From positions 1-39,088 of the forward strand of contig NZ_BAXB01000031.1 in assembly GCF_000698145.1 (NCBI RefSeq): 39,088 bases of DNA, read 5' to 3'. Made by a program: the position numbers and the translations under genes. The notes under the pieces were generated by a model, which was not told the DNA's origin, did not search any database, and worked only from the letters and a program-made list of their open reading frames with translations. The DNA comes from Geomicrobium sp. JCM 19039 (GTDB taxonomy: Bacteria; Bacillota; Bacilli; Bacillales; Marinococcaceae). Position 1 is the first letter of the stretch, and every line of letters starts with the position of its first letter. Positions 26,279 to 34,859 of this stretch are shown piece after piece.

Positions 26279-28086
26279 CAGATGAACAAATCGAGATGAT
26301 TGAAAAGCAATTGAGTGAGCGGCCGTATCGCGTAACGTTCATCTGCGCAGAGAATGATTGGAGAGACACACTTGCACACATTCCACCTACAGCGAAACTG
26401 ATCGTTTCTCGTGGAGGTTTGGGGGCGTTTTTACACGAGCAAACGGAATTGCCTTATGTACAAATTCCGATTACGCCGTATGACTTGTTACGTGAAGTGG
26501 CGGTTGCCACCCAAGAAGGCGATCAAACGATTGTCGTTTTGCTTTACGCATCGCTGATCGAACAAACCGAGGCGTATACATTGTCGCTGAACGACCGGGC
26601 GGTCCACGTGCTGCGCTATCATCAAAAAGATGAGCTAGAGAGAATGTTAGATGAACATCGCGGTGAGTTCTTGATCGGGGATCGTAGGGCGGTCGCCGCT
26701 GCGGGACAAAAAGGGCTACGAGCAACATTGCTACGCTCGGGTCATGAAGCGTTGGAGCAAGCAATCGAACAAGCGGTCCGTACGTTAGAGATCCAACACC
26801 GTGAACGAGCGAAGCGAAAAGAGCTCGAACTTATCATCGGTTCGATGACGCAAGCGGTGATCGTCATCGACGAGTTGGAGCATATCAAGACGTATAACGA
26901 GCATGCGGTAACGTTATTTCCTTCTCTAAAAAAATCGAATGCATACCGTGAGGTCGTTCGACATGAAGCGCTCCAAAAGCAAGTGGAAACGATGGAGGAG
27001 AAGCGCAAGGTTGTGACGGTTGGGGGTCAGCAGTTGATCGTGACGACTGTGCCGACGATGAGCGGTGCGATTCAATGGTTTGAAGCGATTCAAGATGTGC
27101 AGCAGTTGGAGCTTAAGATCCGAAAGGAACTTTATGATAAAGGGCTTGTGGCGAAGCATACGTTTGCCGATGTTCTGACAGTGAATGCTGAACTGCAACA
27201 AACGATTGAAGAGGCGAAACTTTTTGCTCGTTCTGAAGGGACGGTGCTCATTTATGGGGAGACAGGGACGGGTAAAGAGTTATTCGCTCAGAGCATTCAT
27301 AATGCGAGCAAACGTCAACATCAACCGTTCGTATCTGTGAACTGCGGTGCCTTGAACGAAGCGTTACTTGAAAGTGAACTGTTCGGCTACGAGGAAGGGG
27401 CGTTCACAGGTGCGAGAAAGGGTGGCCGGTCAGGATTATTGGAGCTCGCTCACGAAGGTACATTGTTTCTCGATGAGATTAATGAAATGTCCCGGTCGTT
27501 TCAAACGAAGATGCTTAGAGTGCTACAAGAACAAGAAGTACGAAGGGTGGGCGGGGAGCGCAACATCCCGATTAACGTCCGCCTCATTTGTGCGACGAAC
27601 GTACCCATTGCCGACTTGATTGAGGAAGGCGAATTTAAAGCGGACTTTTATTACCGGATTGCGACGTTGCCTCTCAATATATCGCCTTTACGTGACCGAA
27701 AGGAAGATATTGCTGTTTTAGCGGAACATTTTCTTCATATAGAAATGAGACGGGAGAACAGACAGATTACGTTGGCGGACAGTTCTGTGCTCGAACCATT
27801 AATCGCTTATCCGTGGTATGGGAATAGTCGAGAGCTACAAAACTGGATCCGGCGCCTCGTCATTACTTATCCTGAACAAACGTTGACACGCGCTGGGGTG
27901 GAAGCATTTCTTGAGCGGTCTACCGAACGAACCGAAGAAGTGACGGTCCGGGTGTCCGAGTCTTACAAACAGATGGAAAAAGAATTGTGGCAAAAGCTAT
28001 ATGCTCAGTTTCAAGGAACAAAAGAGGAATTTTGCAAAACGTATGGGATTAGTTTGACGACACTTTGGAGAAGGATTTCAGAATAG
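26242..28086 (+). CDS. sigma-54-dependent transcriptional activator, PrpR-type N-terminus
   Basis: A 614-residue activator. Residues about 1-165 resemble the PrpR N-terminal sensor (IVSRGGLGAFLHEQTELPYVQI). A PAS-like region (about 195-300) follows. The AAA+ domain has Walker A GETGTGKE (339-346), the sigma-54 contact loop GAFTGA (386-391) and Walker B GTLFLDEI (406-413). The C-terminus (residues about 585-614) looks like a short helix-turn-helix (GTKEEFCKTYGISLTTLWRRI). The ATG at 26242 follows GAGGGGAG. It lies just upstream of a perfect -24/-12 promoter driving D-tartrate dehydratase, its obvious target. The inducer is probably tartrate or a related hydroxy acid; this is inferred. Confidence 0.9.
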   Translation: MEEIVISAPFQVTDEQIEMIEKQLSERPYRVTFICAENDWRDTLAHIPPTAKLIVSRGGLGAFLHEQTELPYVQIPITPYDLLREVAVATQEGDQTIVVLLYASLIEQTEAYTLSLNDRAVHVLRYHQKDELERMLDEHRGEFLIGDRRAVAAAGQKGLRATLLRSGHEALEQAIEQAVRTLEIQHRERAKRKELELIIGSMTQAVIVIDELEHIKTYNEHAVTLFPSLKKSNAYREVVRHEALQKQVETMEEKRKVVTVGGQQLIVTTVPTMSGAIQWFEAIQDVQQLELKIRKELYDKGLVAKHTFADVLTVNAELQQTIEEAKLFARSEGTVLIYGETGTGKELFAQSIHNASKRQHQPFVSVNCGALNEALLESELFGYEEGAFTGARKGGRSGLLELAHEGTLFLDEINEMSRSFQTKMLRVLQEQEVRRVGGERNIPINVRLICATNVPIADLIEEGEFKADFYYRIATLPLNISPLRDRKEDIAVLAEHFLHIEMRRENRQITLADSSVLEPLIAYPWYGNSRELQNWIRRLVITYPEQTLTRAGVEAFLERSTERTEEVTVRVSESYKQMEKELWQKLYAQFQGTKEEFCKTYGISLTTLWRRISE

Positions 28087-28096
28087 AAAAGATAGA

Positions 28097-28110
28097 TTTC
28101 ATATTTGAAA
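28097..28110. promoter_or_regulatory. candidate upstream activator site
   Basis: TTTCA-TATT-TGAAA is an inverted repeat about 45 bases upstream of the -24 element. Enhancer sites of sigma-54 activators are usually paired and 80-200 bases upstream, so this single, close site is a weak candidate. Confidence 0.3.
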
Positions 28111-28150
28111 GATGTGAATGCGAAAATCCTTATAGCGGCGCTTTTACGAT

Positions 28151-28167
28151 TTGGCACGGTATTTGCA
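28151..28167 (+). promoter_or_regulatory. sigma-54 (-24/-12) promoter of the tartrate dehydratase gene
   Basis: TTGGCACGGTATTTGCA matches the sigma-54 consensus TGGCACG-N4-TTGCW at every defined position. The GG (28153-28154) and GC (28165-28166) have the required spacing. It lies about 42 bases before the dehydratase start and downstream of the sigma-54 activator gene. Confidence 0.92.
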
Positions 28168-28208
28168 TTATATACGGTCGAACATTCAAAACAAGGAGTG
28201 GAGAACCT

Positions 28209-29369
28209 ATGAGAATTGTGTCAGTAGAAGAGCGTGCGGTACCGATTAAAAGTAACATTAGCAACGCGTATATTGATTTTAGTAAAATGACGGCTTCAAT
28301 CGTTGCGGTGAAGACGGATGTGATTCGTGATGGTAAGCGGGTCGTCGGGTATGGATTCAATTCGAACGGTCGCTACGCACCGAGTGGGTTGTTGCGTGAG
28401 CGCTTTATTCCTCGGCTTATTGAAGCGAATCCTGATGATATTGTCAATGCGGAAGGGACAAACCTCTCTCCTGAAAATATCCATCGTATTCTCATGAGCA
28501 ATGAGAAGCCAGGGGGGCACGGTGAGCGAACTGTAGCGGTAGGAACGTTAGATATGGCGATTTGGGATGCGGTCGCTAAAATTGAAGAAGTGCCTCTCTA
28601 CCGATGGCTTGCTGATCAGTACGGCGATGGCACTGCTGATGAACGGGTATTTGTGTATGCAGCAGGCGGATATTATTATCCAGGTAAAGGGATTGGTGAG
28701 CTGCAAGATGAAATGAAATCGTATTTGGATATGGGCTATTCAACCGTGAAAATGAAAGTCGGCGGCGTACCCATTGCTGAAGATTTGAAACGAATTGAAG
28801 CGGCGATTGATGTAGTTGGTTCTGGACGCAATCTTATGGTCGATGCGAACGGGCGCTTTACGCTTGAGCAAGCCATTGAATTCGGACGAGCGGTTGAACC
28901 GTATGAACTGTTTTGGTACGAAGAAGCTGGAGACCCTCTCGACTATCATCTGCAATCAGAGCTCTCAAAAGTGTACCCCCAAGCGATAGCAACGGGTGAG
29001 AATTTGTTTTCCGTACAAGATGCAGAGAACTTGATCCGCTACGGTGGGATGAACCCGAACACCGATTTCTTACAGTTTGACTGTGCGTTAAGCTACGGAC
29101 TTGTTGAATATATGAAAATACTCGACATGCTCGAACGTCACGGGTGGTCATCCAGAAATTGCATCCCGCACGGCGGCCATCAAATGTCGTTAAACATCGC
29201 CGCAGGGTTAAAGTTATACGGCAACGAATCTTATCCTGGTGTATTCCAACCATTTGGGGGATTTGCGGACACATTGGCGGTGAGCGATGGCTACGTTGCA
29301 TTACCCGAGGCGCCAGGGGTTGGTTTTGAAGCAAAAAATAACTTGTACGAACTGTTGAAAACGTTGTAG
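28209..29369 (+). CDS. tarD: D-tartrate dehydratase (enolase superfamily)
   Basis: A 386-residue member of the enolase superfamily that matches, along its whole length, my memory of the characterised Bradyrhizobium D(-)-tartrate dehydratase. That enzyme turns D-tartrate into oxaloacetate and water. Shared stretches include VVGYGFNSNGRY, NEKPGGHGERTVAVGT, FVYAAGGYYYPGKG and DFLQFDCALSYGL. Active-site residues are visible: VKMKVGG (K181/K183), metal ligands D212, E239 and E264, and H321 in IPHGGHQ. The start is the ATG at 28209; the longer open frame from 28065 reaches back across the promoter. It is driven by a sigma-54 promoter and closed by a terminator. No tartrate transporter is in the window. 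Confidence 0.9.
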   Translation: MRIVSVEERAVPIKSNISNAYIDFSKMTASIVAVKTDVIRDGKRVVGYGFNSNGRYAPSGLLRERFIPRLIEANPDDIVNAEGTNLSPENIHRILMSNEKPGGHGERTVAVGTLDMAIWDAVAKIEEVPLYRWLADQYGDGTADERVFVYAAGGYYYPGKGIGELQDEMKSYLDMGYSTVKMKVGGVPIAEDLKRIEAAIDVVGSGRNLMVDANGRFTLEQAIEFGRAVEPYELFWYEEAGDPLDYHLQSELSKVYPQAIATGENLFSVQDAENLIRYGGMNPNTDFLQFDCALSYGLVEYMKILDMLERHGWSSRNCIPHGGHQMSLNIAAGLKLYGNESYPGVFQPFGGFADTLAVSDGYVALPEAPGVGFEAKNNLYELLKTL

Positions 29370-29381
29370 AGTGTGGGTTTT

Positions 29382-29405
29382 GCCGATGGATTCCATCGGC
29401 TTTTT
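29382..29405 (+). terminator. intrinsic terminator of the tartrate dehydratase gene
   Basis: GCCGATGG and CCATCGGC form an 8-base stem with an ATT loop, followed by TTTTT, 12 bases after the stop codon. Confidence 0.88.
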
Positions 29406-29490
29406 ATTATTGGAAGACCATCAGCGCCAAGTATGGGTATAATGAAAGCGACTGATGAATGACTAGAATAACGACAGGATGGTGTGGATC

Positions 29491-30249
29491 ATGGTTGTAA
29501 AGCGTCCTTTTGCGAAAGGAAATACGGCAGATCTCTATCGGTGTGAACATCACGTAGTCAAAGTATTCAAAGAATATTTACCAAAAACGGAAGCTTTGTA
29601 TGAGGCGCAGAAACAGCGATTAGCTTATTCAACGGGGTTGCGTGTTCCAAGAGTAGCAGACGTTATTGAAGTAGAAGGTAGACAAGCGATCGTTATGGAG
29701 TATATCCAAGGAAAGCCGATAGGCCCGCTATTACAGAAAAATGAACAACAAGATGAATTTTACATCCGGGTTTGTGTGGATGTGCACGTGGAAATCCATC
29801 AGATCCAACCTGAATTCGACGCCCTTGAACCGATGACAGGCAAATTACGGCGGCAACTAAATGCTTCTGACCTAGAAAGAAACATTGTCGATTTGTTGTT
29901 GAACCGATTAAGCACCTTTCAGTTTGAACCGAGGTTATGTCATGGAGATTTTCACCCGAACAATGTGTTGATTGATCAGGAAGACGTTACGATCATTGAT
30001 TGGGTCGATGCAAGTGTTGGCGACAGGAGAGCCGATGTTGCAAGAACATACATATTAATTGCCCAGTCTTCACTGCCCTTAGCTAAGCAGTATTTGACCA
30101 TCTACTGTGAACAAGCAGGAGTCATTGAAGAAGAGATTTATCAATGGATTCCTATTATTGCCGCAGCAAGATTGACTGAGCATTTGGAATCAGAAGATTC
30201 AGGAATTCTGAAAGAAATCCTTTATAAACATCTAAAATATTTGAGTTGA
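29491..30249 (+). CDS. aminoglycoside phosphotransferase (APH) family protein
   Basis: A kinase-like protein of about 252 residues in the APH/choline kinase group. The catalytic loop LCHGDFHPNNVLI and the metal-binding IIDWVDA are clear, and the N-terminal GNTADLYRCEHHVVKVF is the nucleotide-binding lobe. The ATG at 29491 is preferred to the one at 29479, whose AGGA site is too close. Such proteins phosphorylate small hydroxyl compounds; many are not antibiotic resistance enzymes. Without neighbours of known role the substrate is open. Confidence 0.8.
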   Translation: MVVKRPFAKGNTADLYRCEHHVVKVFKEYLPKTEALYEAQKQRLAYSTGLRVPRVADVIEVEGRQAIVMEYIQGKPIGPLLQKNEQQDEFYIRVCVDVHVEIHQIQPEFDALEPMTGKLRRQLNASDLERNIVDLLLNRLSTFQFEPRLCHGDFHPNNVLIDQEDVTIIDWVDASVGDRRADVARTYILIAQSSLPLAKQYLTIYCEQAGVIEEEIYQWIPIIAAARLTEHLESEDSGILKEILYKHLKYLS

Positions 30250-30794
30250 ACGCGTATTATGGTAAAGCTTCTGCCTGGCTGGTAAAAAATTGAACGGTGA
30301 GTTCCTTCGTTACTAAAGAAGTCAAAGGGGTTGCACGATTCAACTCTTTTATGTGACCGTTCAGGTGAGTAATGATGACTTTTCCTTGAGCAACAGTCAC
30401 AAACGGATTTCTGCGGCAATTGGCGTCTTATTATAAACCCCAAGTGAGCTGTGGGTGGAAATCTTACCGTAGAACCCTTTATGGTAAGATTCTCCTAGTT
30501 TTACAAGATCTATTGTTGGAAATCTACCCATAGAAACGAGAAATCCTTCCATATAAAGCCCAATGGTAAAATTTTAGTCTAGTATGCTATCAAATTTTAG
30601 AAAATCCACCCATAGTGGGTAACCAACGAATTAAAATCACGACAAAGATCAGGCCCCCTCGTTCGTGTTAACGAGTAGATTAACGTTCTACTTCTTAAGT
30701 GAAGGAACGAGACGCTAATGTTCAGTCACCCCTATTCTATGGTCGACATGTCCCCGGCTGTAGTGGAGATTAAAAACGAGCAGATTTTCAACTT
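30250..30794. other. non-coding stretch with degenerate repeats and hairpins
   Basis: No full gene is seen. On the minus strand a short open stretch ending at 30258 reads VTVAQGKVIITHLNGHIKEL and on to TSQAEALP. It has protein-like composition but no good start, so it may be the remains of a gene. From 30455 to 30625 the sequence is AT-rich, with an AATCTTACC/GGTAAGATT inverted repeat and degenerate copies of GGAAATCTACCC-like units. At 30658-30704 three short hairpins follow one another (CTCGTT/AACGAG, AGTAGA/TCTACT, CTTC/GAAG). Confidence 0.45.
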
Positions 30795-31229
30795 TCAATC
30801 TTCCCACCCGTAACTATCAAACCAGGTGTCACTTCTAAAGTTGGCGAGCGCTTTTTGCACATAGTCGATCGTGTTTTCAGGTAGTTGATCGAGTGCAAAC
30901 CATGCGAGCTCGTCACATTTTTCAGGCTCCATATTTTCGATTTCTCCTTCCCAAGTGTCACTGGAAACGAAAAAGTCAATTCGCTCATCATTCGCTTTTC
31001 TGTGCATGACGCCAGCAATGTGTAGATCTTTTTCTTCAATTGTAATGCCTGCTTATTCTTTGGCTTCTCGAGCAATTGCTTCTTTAACCCTCTCATCGCC
31101 GTCTAGATGACCGGCAACGACGCTAAACTTGCCGTCTTCATAACCAGTGTTATACCTTCTTAATAGCAAAACGTGATCATCCTTTAAAAGAAATAAGTGT
31201 ACGGCAACGACCATTTTGAATCGTGGCAA
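30795..31229 (-). pseudogene. Nudix hydrolase with an in-frame stop in the Nudix box
   Basis: Nudix enzymes hydrolyse nucleoside diphosphates linked to another group. The frame begins at a TTG (31229) with a perfect AGGAGG site, or at the ATG 31214, and reads MVVAVHLFLLKDDHVLLLRRYNT. The Nudix box is GHLDGDERVKEAIAREAKE-stop-AGI: the TAA at 31053-31055 stands where the second catalytic Glu of REXXEE is expected, so one G-to-T change would explain it. After the stop the same frame continues, with KALANFRSDTWFDSYGWED at the end, to 30795. Length would be about 144 residues. Real inactivation or a base error are both possible. Confidence 0.75.
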
Positions 31230-31303
31230 ATGATCTCCTCCTGAAACTGAATTTTTAATTATCTAAACATACAAACGATTCATTAGCAAAGGATGTGATT
31301 ACA

Positions 31304-32080
31304 TTGACCAATCCAGAGACAATTCCTGGTTGGGTACCTGCTCACTCGAAAGCGTGGTATGAACAGCTCAGTCTTCAAAAAGGGAAGTATGAGTATGAAT
31401 GGCAAAGTACGGTTACAGAGCCGAATGGAGAAACGGTCTTTGATAAGCTTGTGCTAGACCACTCGGCAGGTCAGCGTGTTGTCGACATCGGCTGCGGGCA
31501 TGGGGCCTTTGCACGTCGCTGTAGTCAGGTTGCGGCGAAGGTAACAGGGTACGACCGAGTAGAGCGTTTTATCGAACAAGCGTGGGAGGGGGCACGAGCC
31601 AATGTACATTTTGTAGTGGGCAGTGGTGACACGCGTCAGCTTCCTTTTAAGGGTGGCGAATTTCAGCTGGCGTACATTCGAAAAGGACCAACTTCTGCTT
31701 ACCTTGACATTGCCCGTGTCGTAGAGAAAGGTGGGTTTGTGTTTGGGCTGCATCCTGGAGACCGTCTCGGACAGGAGCTCCCAATACTTTTTCCTAACCT
31801 GTATGAGCCAGTAAAGGGAACACCGATACTAAGTAAGTTGCAGCAACGGCTCGCGGAAAGTGGTTTTTCAGAGAGTCATTGCGAAGAAATCTTGAGTGTG
31901 GAATACATAAAGCGACCGATCGATGTGATCAAAATGAAAGCGTTTGGGCAGAGCAGTGAAGTGCTTGCCACGTTAACCCGACGTGCTTTACCGGAAGTCG
32001 AGCGAGTATTTGCGGCAAAGGCAACCTCTCGTGGACTGGCGCTTACCCACGCCCGCTACCTCGTCCGCGCCCGTGTATAA
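31304..32080 (+). CDS. class I SAM-dependent methyltransferase
   Basis: A methyltransferase of about 258 residues. SAM-binding motif I is VVDIGCGHGAFARR, followed by the acidic VTGYDRVERF, then SGDTRQLPFKGGEFQLAYIRKGPTS and the late VEKGGFVFGLHPGD. This layout matches Methyltransf_11/25 small-molecule enzymes. The TTG at 31304 has AAAGGA ten bases upstream; an in-frame GTG at 31295 is too close to it. The acceptor is unknown, and it stands alone. Confidence 0.8.
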   Translation: MTNPETIPGWVPAHSKAWYEQLSLQKGKYEYEWQSTVTEPNGETVFDKLVLDHSAGQRVVDIGCGHGAFARRCSQVAAKVTGYDRVERFIEQAWEGARANVHFVVGSGDTRQLPFKGGEFQLAYIRKGPTSAYLDIARVVEKGGFVFGLHPGDRLGQELPILFPNLYEPVKGTPILSKLQQRLAESGFSESHCEEILSVEYIKRPIDVIKMKAFGQSSEVLATLTRRALPEVERVFAAKATSRGLALTHARYLVRARV

Positions 32081-32102
32081 GGGGTTGCTCCCATAATGAA
32101 AT

Positions 32103-32200
32103 GTGCGCGCAAGTTGGGATAAACTGCGCGCAAGTTCGCCTAAATCAGGGGCAAATCTACAAAAATAAGCAAACTAGAGCGCAGATGAGCTGAACTAAAG
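32103..32200. repeat. short intergenic GCGC/CAAGTT repeats
   Basis: Two direct copies of GCGCGCAAGTT (32105-32136) are followed by AACTAGAGCGCAGA and AACTAAAGCGCAGA (about 32172-32205), which are inverted relative to the first pair. A similar unit recurs at 39031-39088. This looks like a dispersed intergenic repeat family that could form hairpins in the transcript. No protein gene is present between 32081 and 32274. Confidence 0.6.
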
Positions 32201-32274
32201 CGCAGAATGCCCCCTAGCGTTTATACCAGCAAAAATTGTAAACGAAAGAAAAGTCCGTATGTGCAGATACCCCT

Positions 32275-33267
32275 TTACCCTCGCTCTGCTCGCTCATAGA
32301 TTTGTTCTATTACCTCGGTTACTTGCATCGCTTCTTCTGGCTGAACGACGAGTGTTTCTTGACCGAGGCACGCCCCAATGAAATTCTGAGCTTGTGCGAT
32401 TTCATAAGAAGCGTTGGACAGAGCCTCACCTTGCTCAGCAGCGTCTTGGTACAGCTCAAGAGGGAACACGCTTATGCCGCCATCGCTGCCAGAAATCGAG
32501 ATTTCTTCGGTATCTTCCTTAATGTTGGCGGCCCAGGAGCATTCCAACAATAAGGAAGCGCCGCCTTCGAAACGAATGTAGGCGGTGGCGTGGTCCTCGA
32601 CATCAAATGTCTCATAGTCAACGACGCCCCAATCGTTTACGAGATGTGGGCTCTTGCTCAACCGATTGTACGTTGCGCCTGTCACTTCAACAGCTTTTGG
32701 GTTATCGATGAGCCAAAGTGCTGTGTCGAGCAAATGGCAGCCGTAATCAATGAGACTGCCGCCGCCTTGGAGCGATTTGTTCGTAAACACACCCCAACCG
32801 GGTACTTTGCGGCGGCGCATCGCGCGAACCCTAACGACGAGCGGATCACCGATGCTTGCCATTTGCTTTTTGGCTACCTGTACGTTGTGCATGAATCGGT
32901 AGTGAAAGCCAATGGCAAGCACATACCCTGAACGTCTGGCAGCGTCGTTCATACGCGCGGCATCTGTTGAAGAGATTGCCATCGGTTTCTCGCAGAACAC
33001 GTGAACGCCAGCCTCGAAGGCGGCAACGGCTAAGTCGGCATGAAATGCGTTTGGCGTACAAATGCAGACCGCATCCACGTGCTTGAGCATGTCTGCATAA
33101 CTTGAATACACATTTGCCCCAATGGCTTCCCCAACGCGTGCCGCTTTTTCGACGTCTACATCGTACACGGCTGAGACGTCACACTTCTCATGAAGCTGCA
33201 TGAAAGTTGGGATGTGTCGATCGGTTGCGATTCCTCCTGTGCCAACAATTCCAATCTGTATTTTCAT
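32275..33267 (-). CDS. Gfo/Idh/MocA family oxidoreductase
   Basis: An NAD(P)-dependent sugar or inositol dehydrogenase-like protein of 330 residues. The N-terminal Rossmann motif is [15 protein letters not shown], and the family signature [12 protein letters not shown] carries the catalytic Lys. The C-terminal sheet domain includes [19 protein letters not shown], with the usual Asp and His. The ATG at 33267 overlaps the stop of the ThuA-like gene (ATGA), so the two are translationally coupled. Together they suggest oxidation or epimerisation of a sugar; the substrate is unknown. Confidence 0.9.
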   Translation of the reverse strand: MKIQIGIVGTGGIATDRHIPTFMQLHEKCDVSAVYDVDVEKAARVGEAIGANVYSSYADMLKHVDAVCICTPNAFHADLAVAAFEAGVHVFCEKPMAISSTDAARMNDAARRSGYVLAIGFHYRFMHNVQVAKKQMASIGDPLVVRVRAMRRRKVPGWGVFTNKSLQGGGSLIDYGCHLLDTALWLIDNPKAVEVTGATYNRLSKSPHLVNDWGVVDYETFDVEDHATAYIRFEGGASLLLECSWAANIKEDTEEISISGSDGGISVFPLELYQDAAEQGEALSNASYEIAQAQNFIGACLGQETLVVQPEEAMQVTEVIEQIYERAERG

Positions 33268-33978
33268 GGGTGAACCGACTTCTCAAGAGGTGAGCAGTTG
33301 CCGCGCACCGGTTGAGTTATATTGATCGGTCGTGCCCACTCGACCCCGTTTTGGATGACGCGCTGTACGTTCGTTTTATAATACGTCGGGTACGTTTCAT
33401 GACCGGGCCTGAAGTAAAAGATCTTGCCGAGACCACGCGTGAACGTGCAACCGCTACGAAATACTTCTCCACCTTGGAACCAGCTAACAAAGATGAGCTG
33501 TTCGGGCGTCGGGATGTCAAAGTGCTCCCCGTACATCTCTTCTTGTTCCAATTCGAAATACTCAGGAATCCCTGAGGCAATCGGGTGCGTCGGGTCAACG
33601 GTCCATATCCGCTCTTTTTCCCCGGCTTCGCGCCACTTTAAGTCACAGCTCGTCCCCATCAACCTTTTGAACACTTTCGAATGATGACCCGAGTGCAACA
33701 CGACGAGCCCCATGCCTTGACGCACACGCTCGGCAACCCGTTCTGCGACCTGATCATCCACTTCATCGTGAGCTTTATGACCCCACCAGACGAGAACGTC
33801 CGTCTCATCAAGCACCTGTGCAGACAATCCGTGCTCCTCTTCATCTAAAGTTGCGGTTTTCACCGTGTAACCCGCTTCAGAAATGACGTCCTTTAGGACG
33901 TTGTGGATTCCGTTCGGATAGAGCCGAGCGACTTGGTCATCTTCTTTTTCATGACGAAATTCATTCCATATTGTAATC
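33264..33978 (-). CDS. ThuA domain protein (trehalose utilisation family)
   Basis: A glutamine-amidotransferase-like ThuA protein of about 237 residues. The visible stretches are [57 protein letters not shown] and [16 protein letters not shown]. ThuA in rhizobia takes part in use of trehalose and related disaccharides through 3-keto sugars, which fits the Gfo/Idh/MocA partner. The start is the TTG at 33978 with GGAGGTG upstream. It is divergent from an AraC regulator across 113 bases. Confidence 0.88.
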
Positions 33979-34091
33979 AACGTTTGCACCTCCGCCCCTA
34001 TCATAAATCACACGATCAGGTGCGGGAATCTCTAATCCTGTTAAAATATGAACGATCTTGCTATTATTTAGAAAAAGAATGAGGTGAATGT

Positions 34092-34859
34092 ATGCATCCC
34101 CACGTCGTTATTTGCGGCTATTCTCATCACGCTGCACCATTTCAGACGACAAATAATTTTGGGAAAGAAGCCTACTTGTTACGTTTACAGACCGAGGGCA
34201 AGAGTGTCGTCGTTGTGAATGGAGAAACCGTTCATCAACGAGAAGGGGATCTTTTGGTCATTGCTCCGGGGGACTCGTATGAACTATATACCGGTGACGT
34301 GCCGAGTGGAGATTATCATCTGGCCGTGGAGGGGGATGAGTTTGTAGGTTGGGATGAGCGTTTGGTTCATACCGGTGTAGACGTTCAAGTGACGACGATT
34401 TGGCAATATATTATTCTTGAGCGGAGACGGCCGGGGGATGAGTGGAATGAAGAGGTGATCGCTCATTTACTGAAGACGCTCTCGCTATTTATTGACCGAG
34501 CGAGGCAGCGGGAAGTGGCTGAGCATACTCCGTACGTCGTGAGGGAGATGATGCGGTATGTGGAGCAGAATGCAACGGAAACGTTTGCGGTAGCGGATGT
34601 GGCCGTTCACGTCGGTTTGAGTACGTCACGTACGCTTCATCTGTTTAAAGCGCATACAGGCCAGACGATTGTTGGGTACACCCATCACGTCCAGGTCGGG
34701 ATTGCGAAGGAGCGGATGATGCGCACAGACCATACGCTTCAACAAATTGCTGGATCAGCAGGTTTCAGTAGTTATACGTACTTTTATAAGATATTTAAAC
34801 GGTACACCGGGATGGCTCCCGGTGCGTATCGTTTAGGCCAGAAATTGGCCGCTCACTAG
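34092..34859 (+). CDS. AraC family transcriptional regulator
   Basis: A 255-residue regulator with an N-terminal cupin-like sensor (about residues 1-140, with EGDLLVIAPGDSYELY) and a C-terminal AraC DNA-binding domain (about 155-255). The domain has two helix-turn-helix units, FAVADVAVHVGLSTSRTLHLF and LQQIAGSAGFSSYTYFYKIF, then KRYTGMAPGAYR. The ATG at 34092 follows GAGGTG. It is divergent from the thuA-oxidoreductase operon and is the likely activator of it in response to a sugar. The stop overlaps the converging DUF3298 gene by four bases. Confidence 0.9.
   Translation: MHPHVVICGYSHHAAPFQTTNNFGKEAYLLRLQTEGKSVVVVNGETVHQREGDLLVIAPGDSYELYTGDVPSGDYHLAVEGDEFVGWDERLVHTGVDVQVTTIWQYIILERRRPGDEWNEEVIAHLLKTLSLFIDRARQREVAEHTPYVVREMMRYVEQNATETFAVADVAVHVGLSTSRTLHLFKAHTGQTIVGYTHHVQVGIAKERMMRTDHTLQQIAGSAGFSSYTYFYKIFKRYTGMAPGAYRLGQKLAAH

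Noticed and set aside
28065..28208. Longer N-terminus for the tartrate dehydratase
   Set aside because: The open frame from 28065 passes through the end of the activator gene and the sigma-54 promoter; the family starts at MRIVSVEE, at 28209.
29491..30249. Aminoglycoside resistance gene
   Set aside because: Only the general APH fold motifs are present; most such Bacillus proteins are not resistance enzymes and no mobile or resistance context is seen here.
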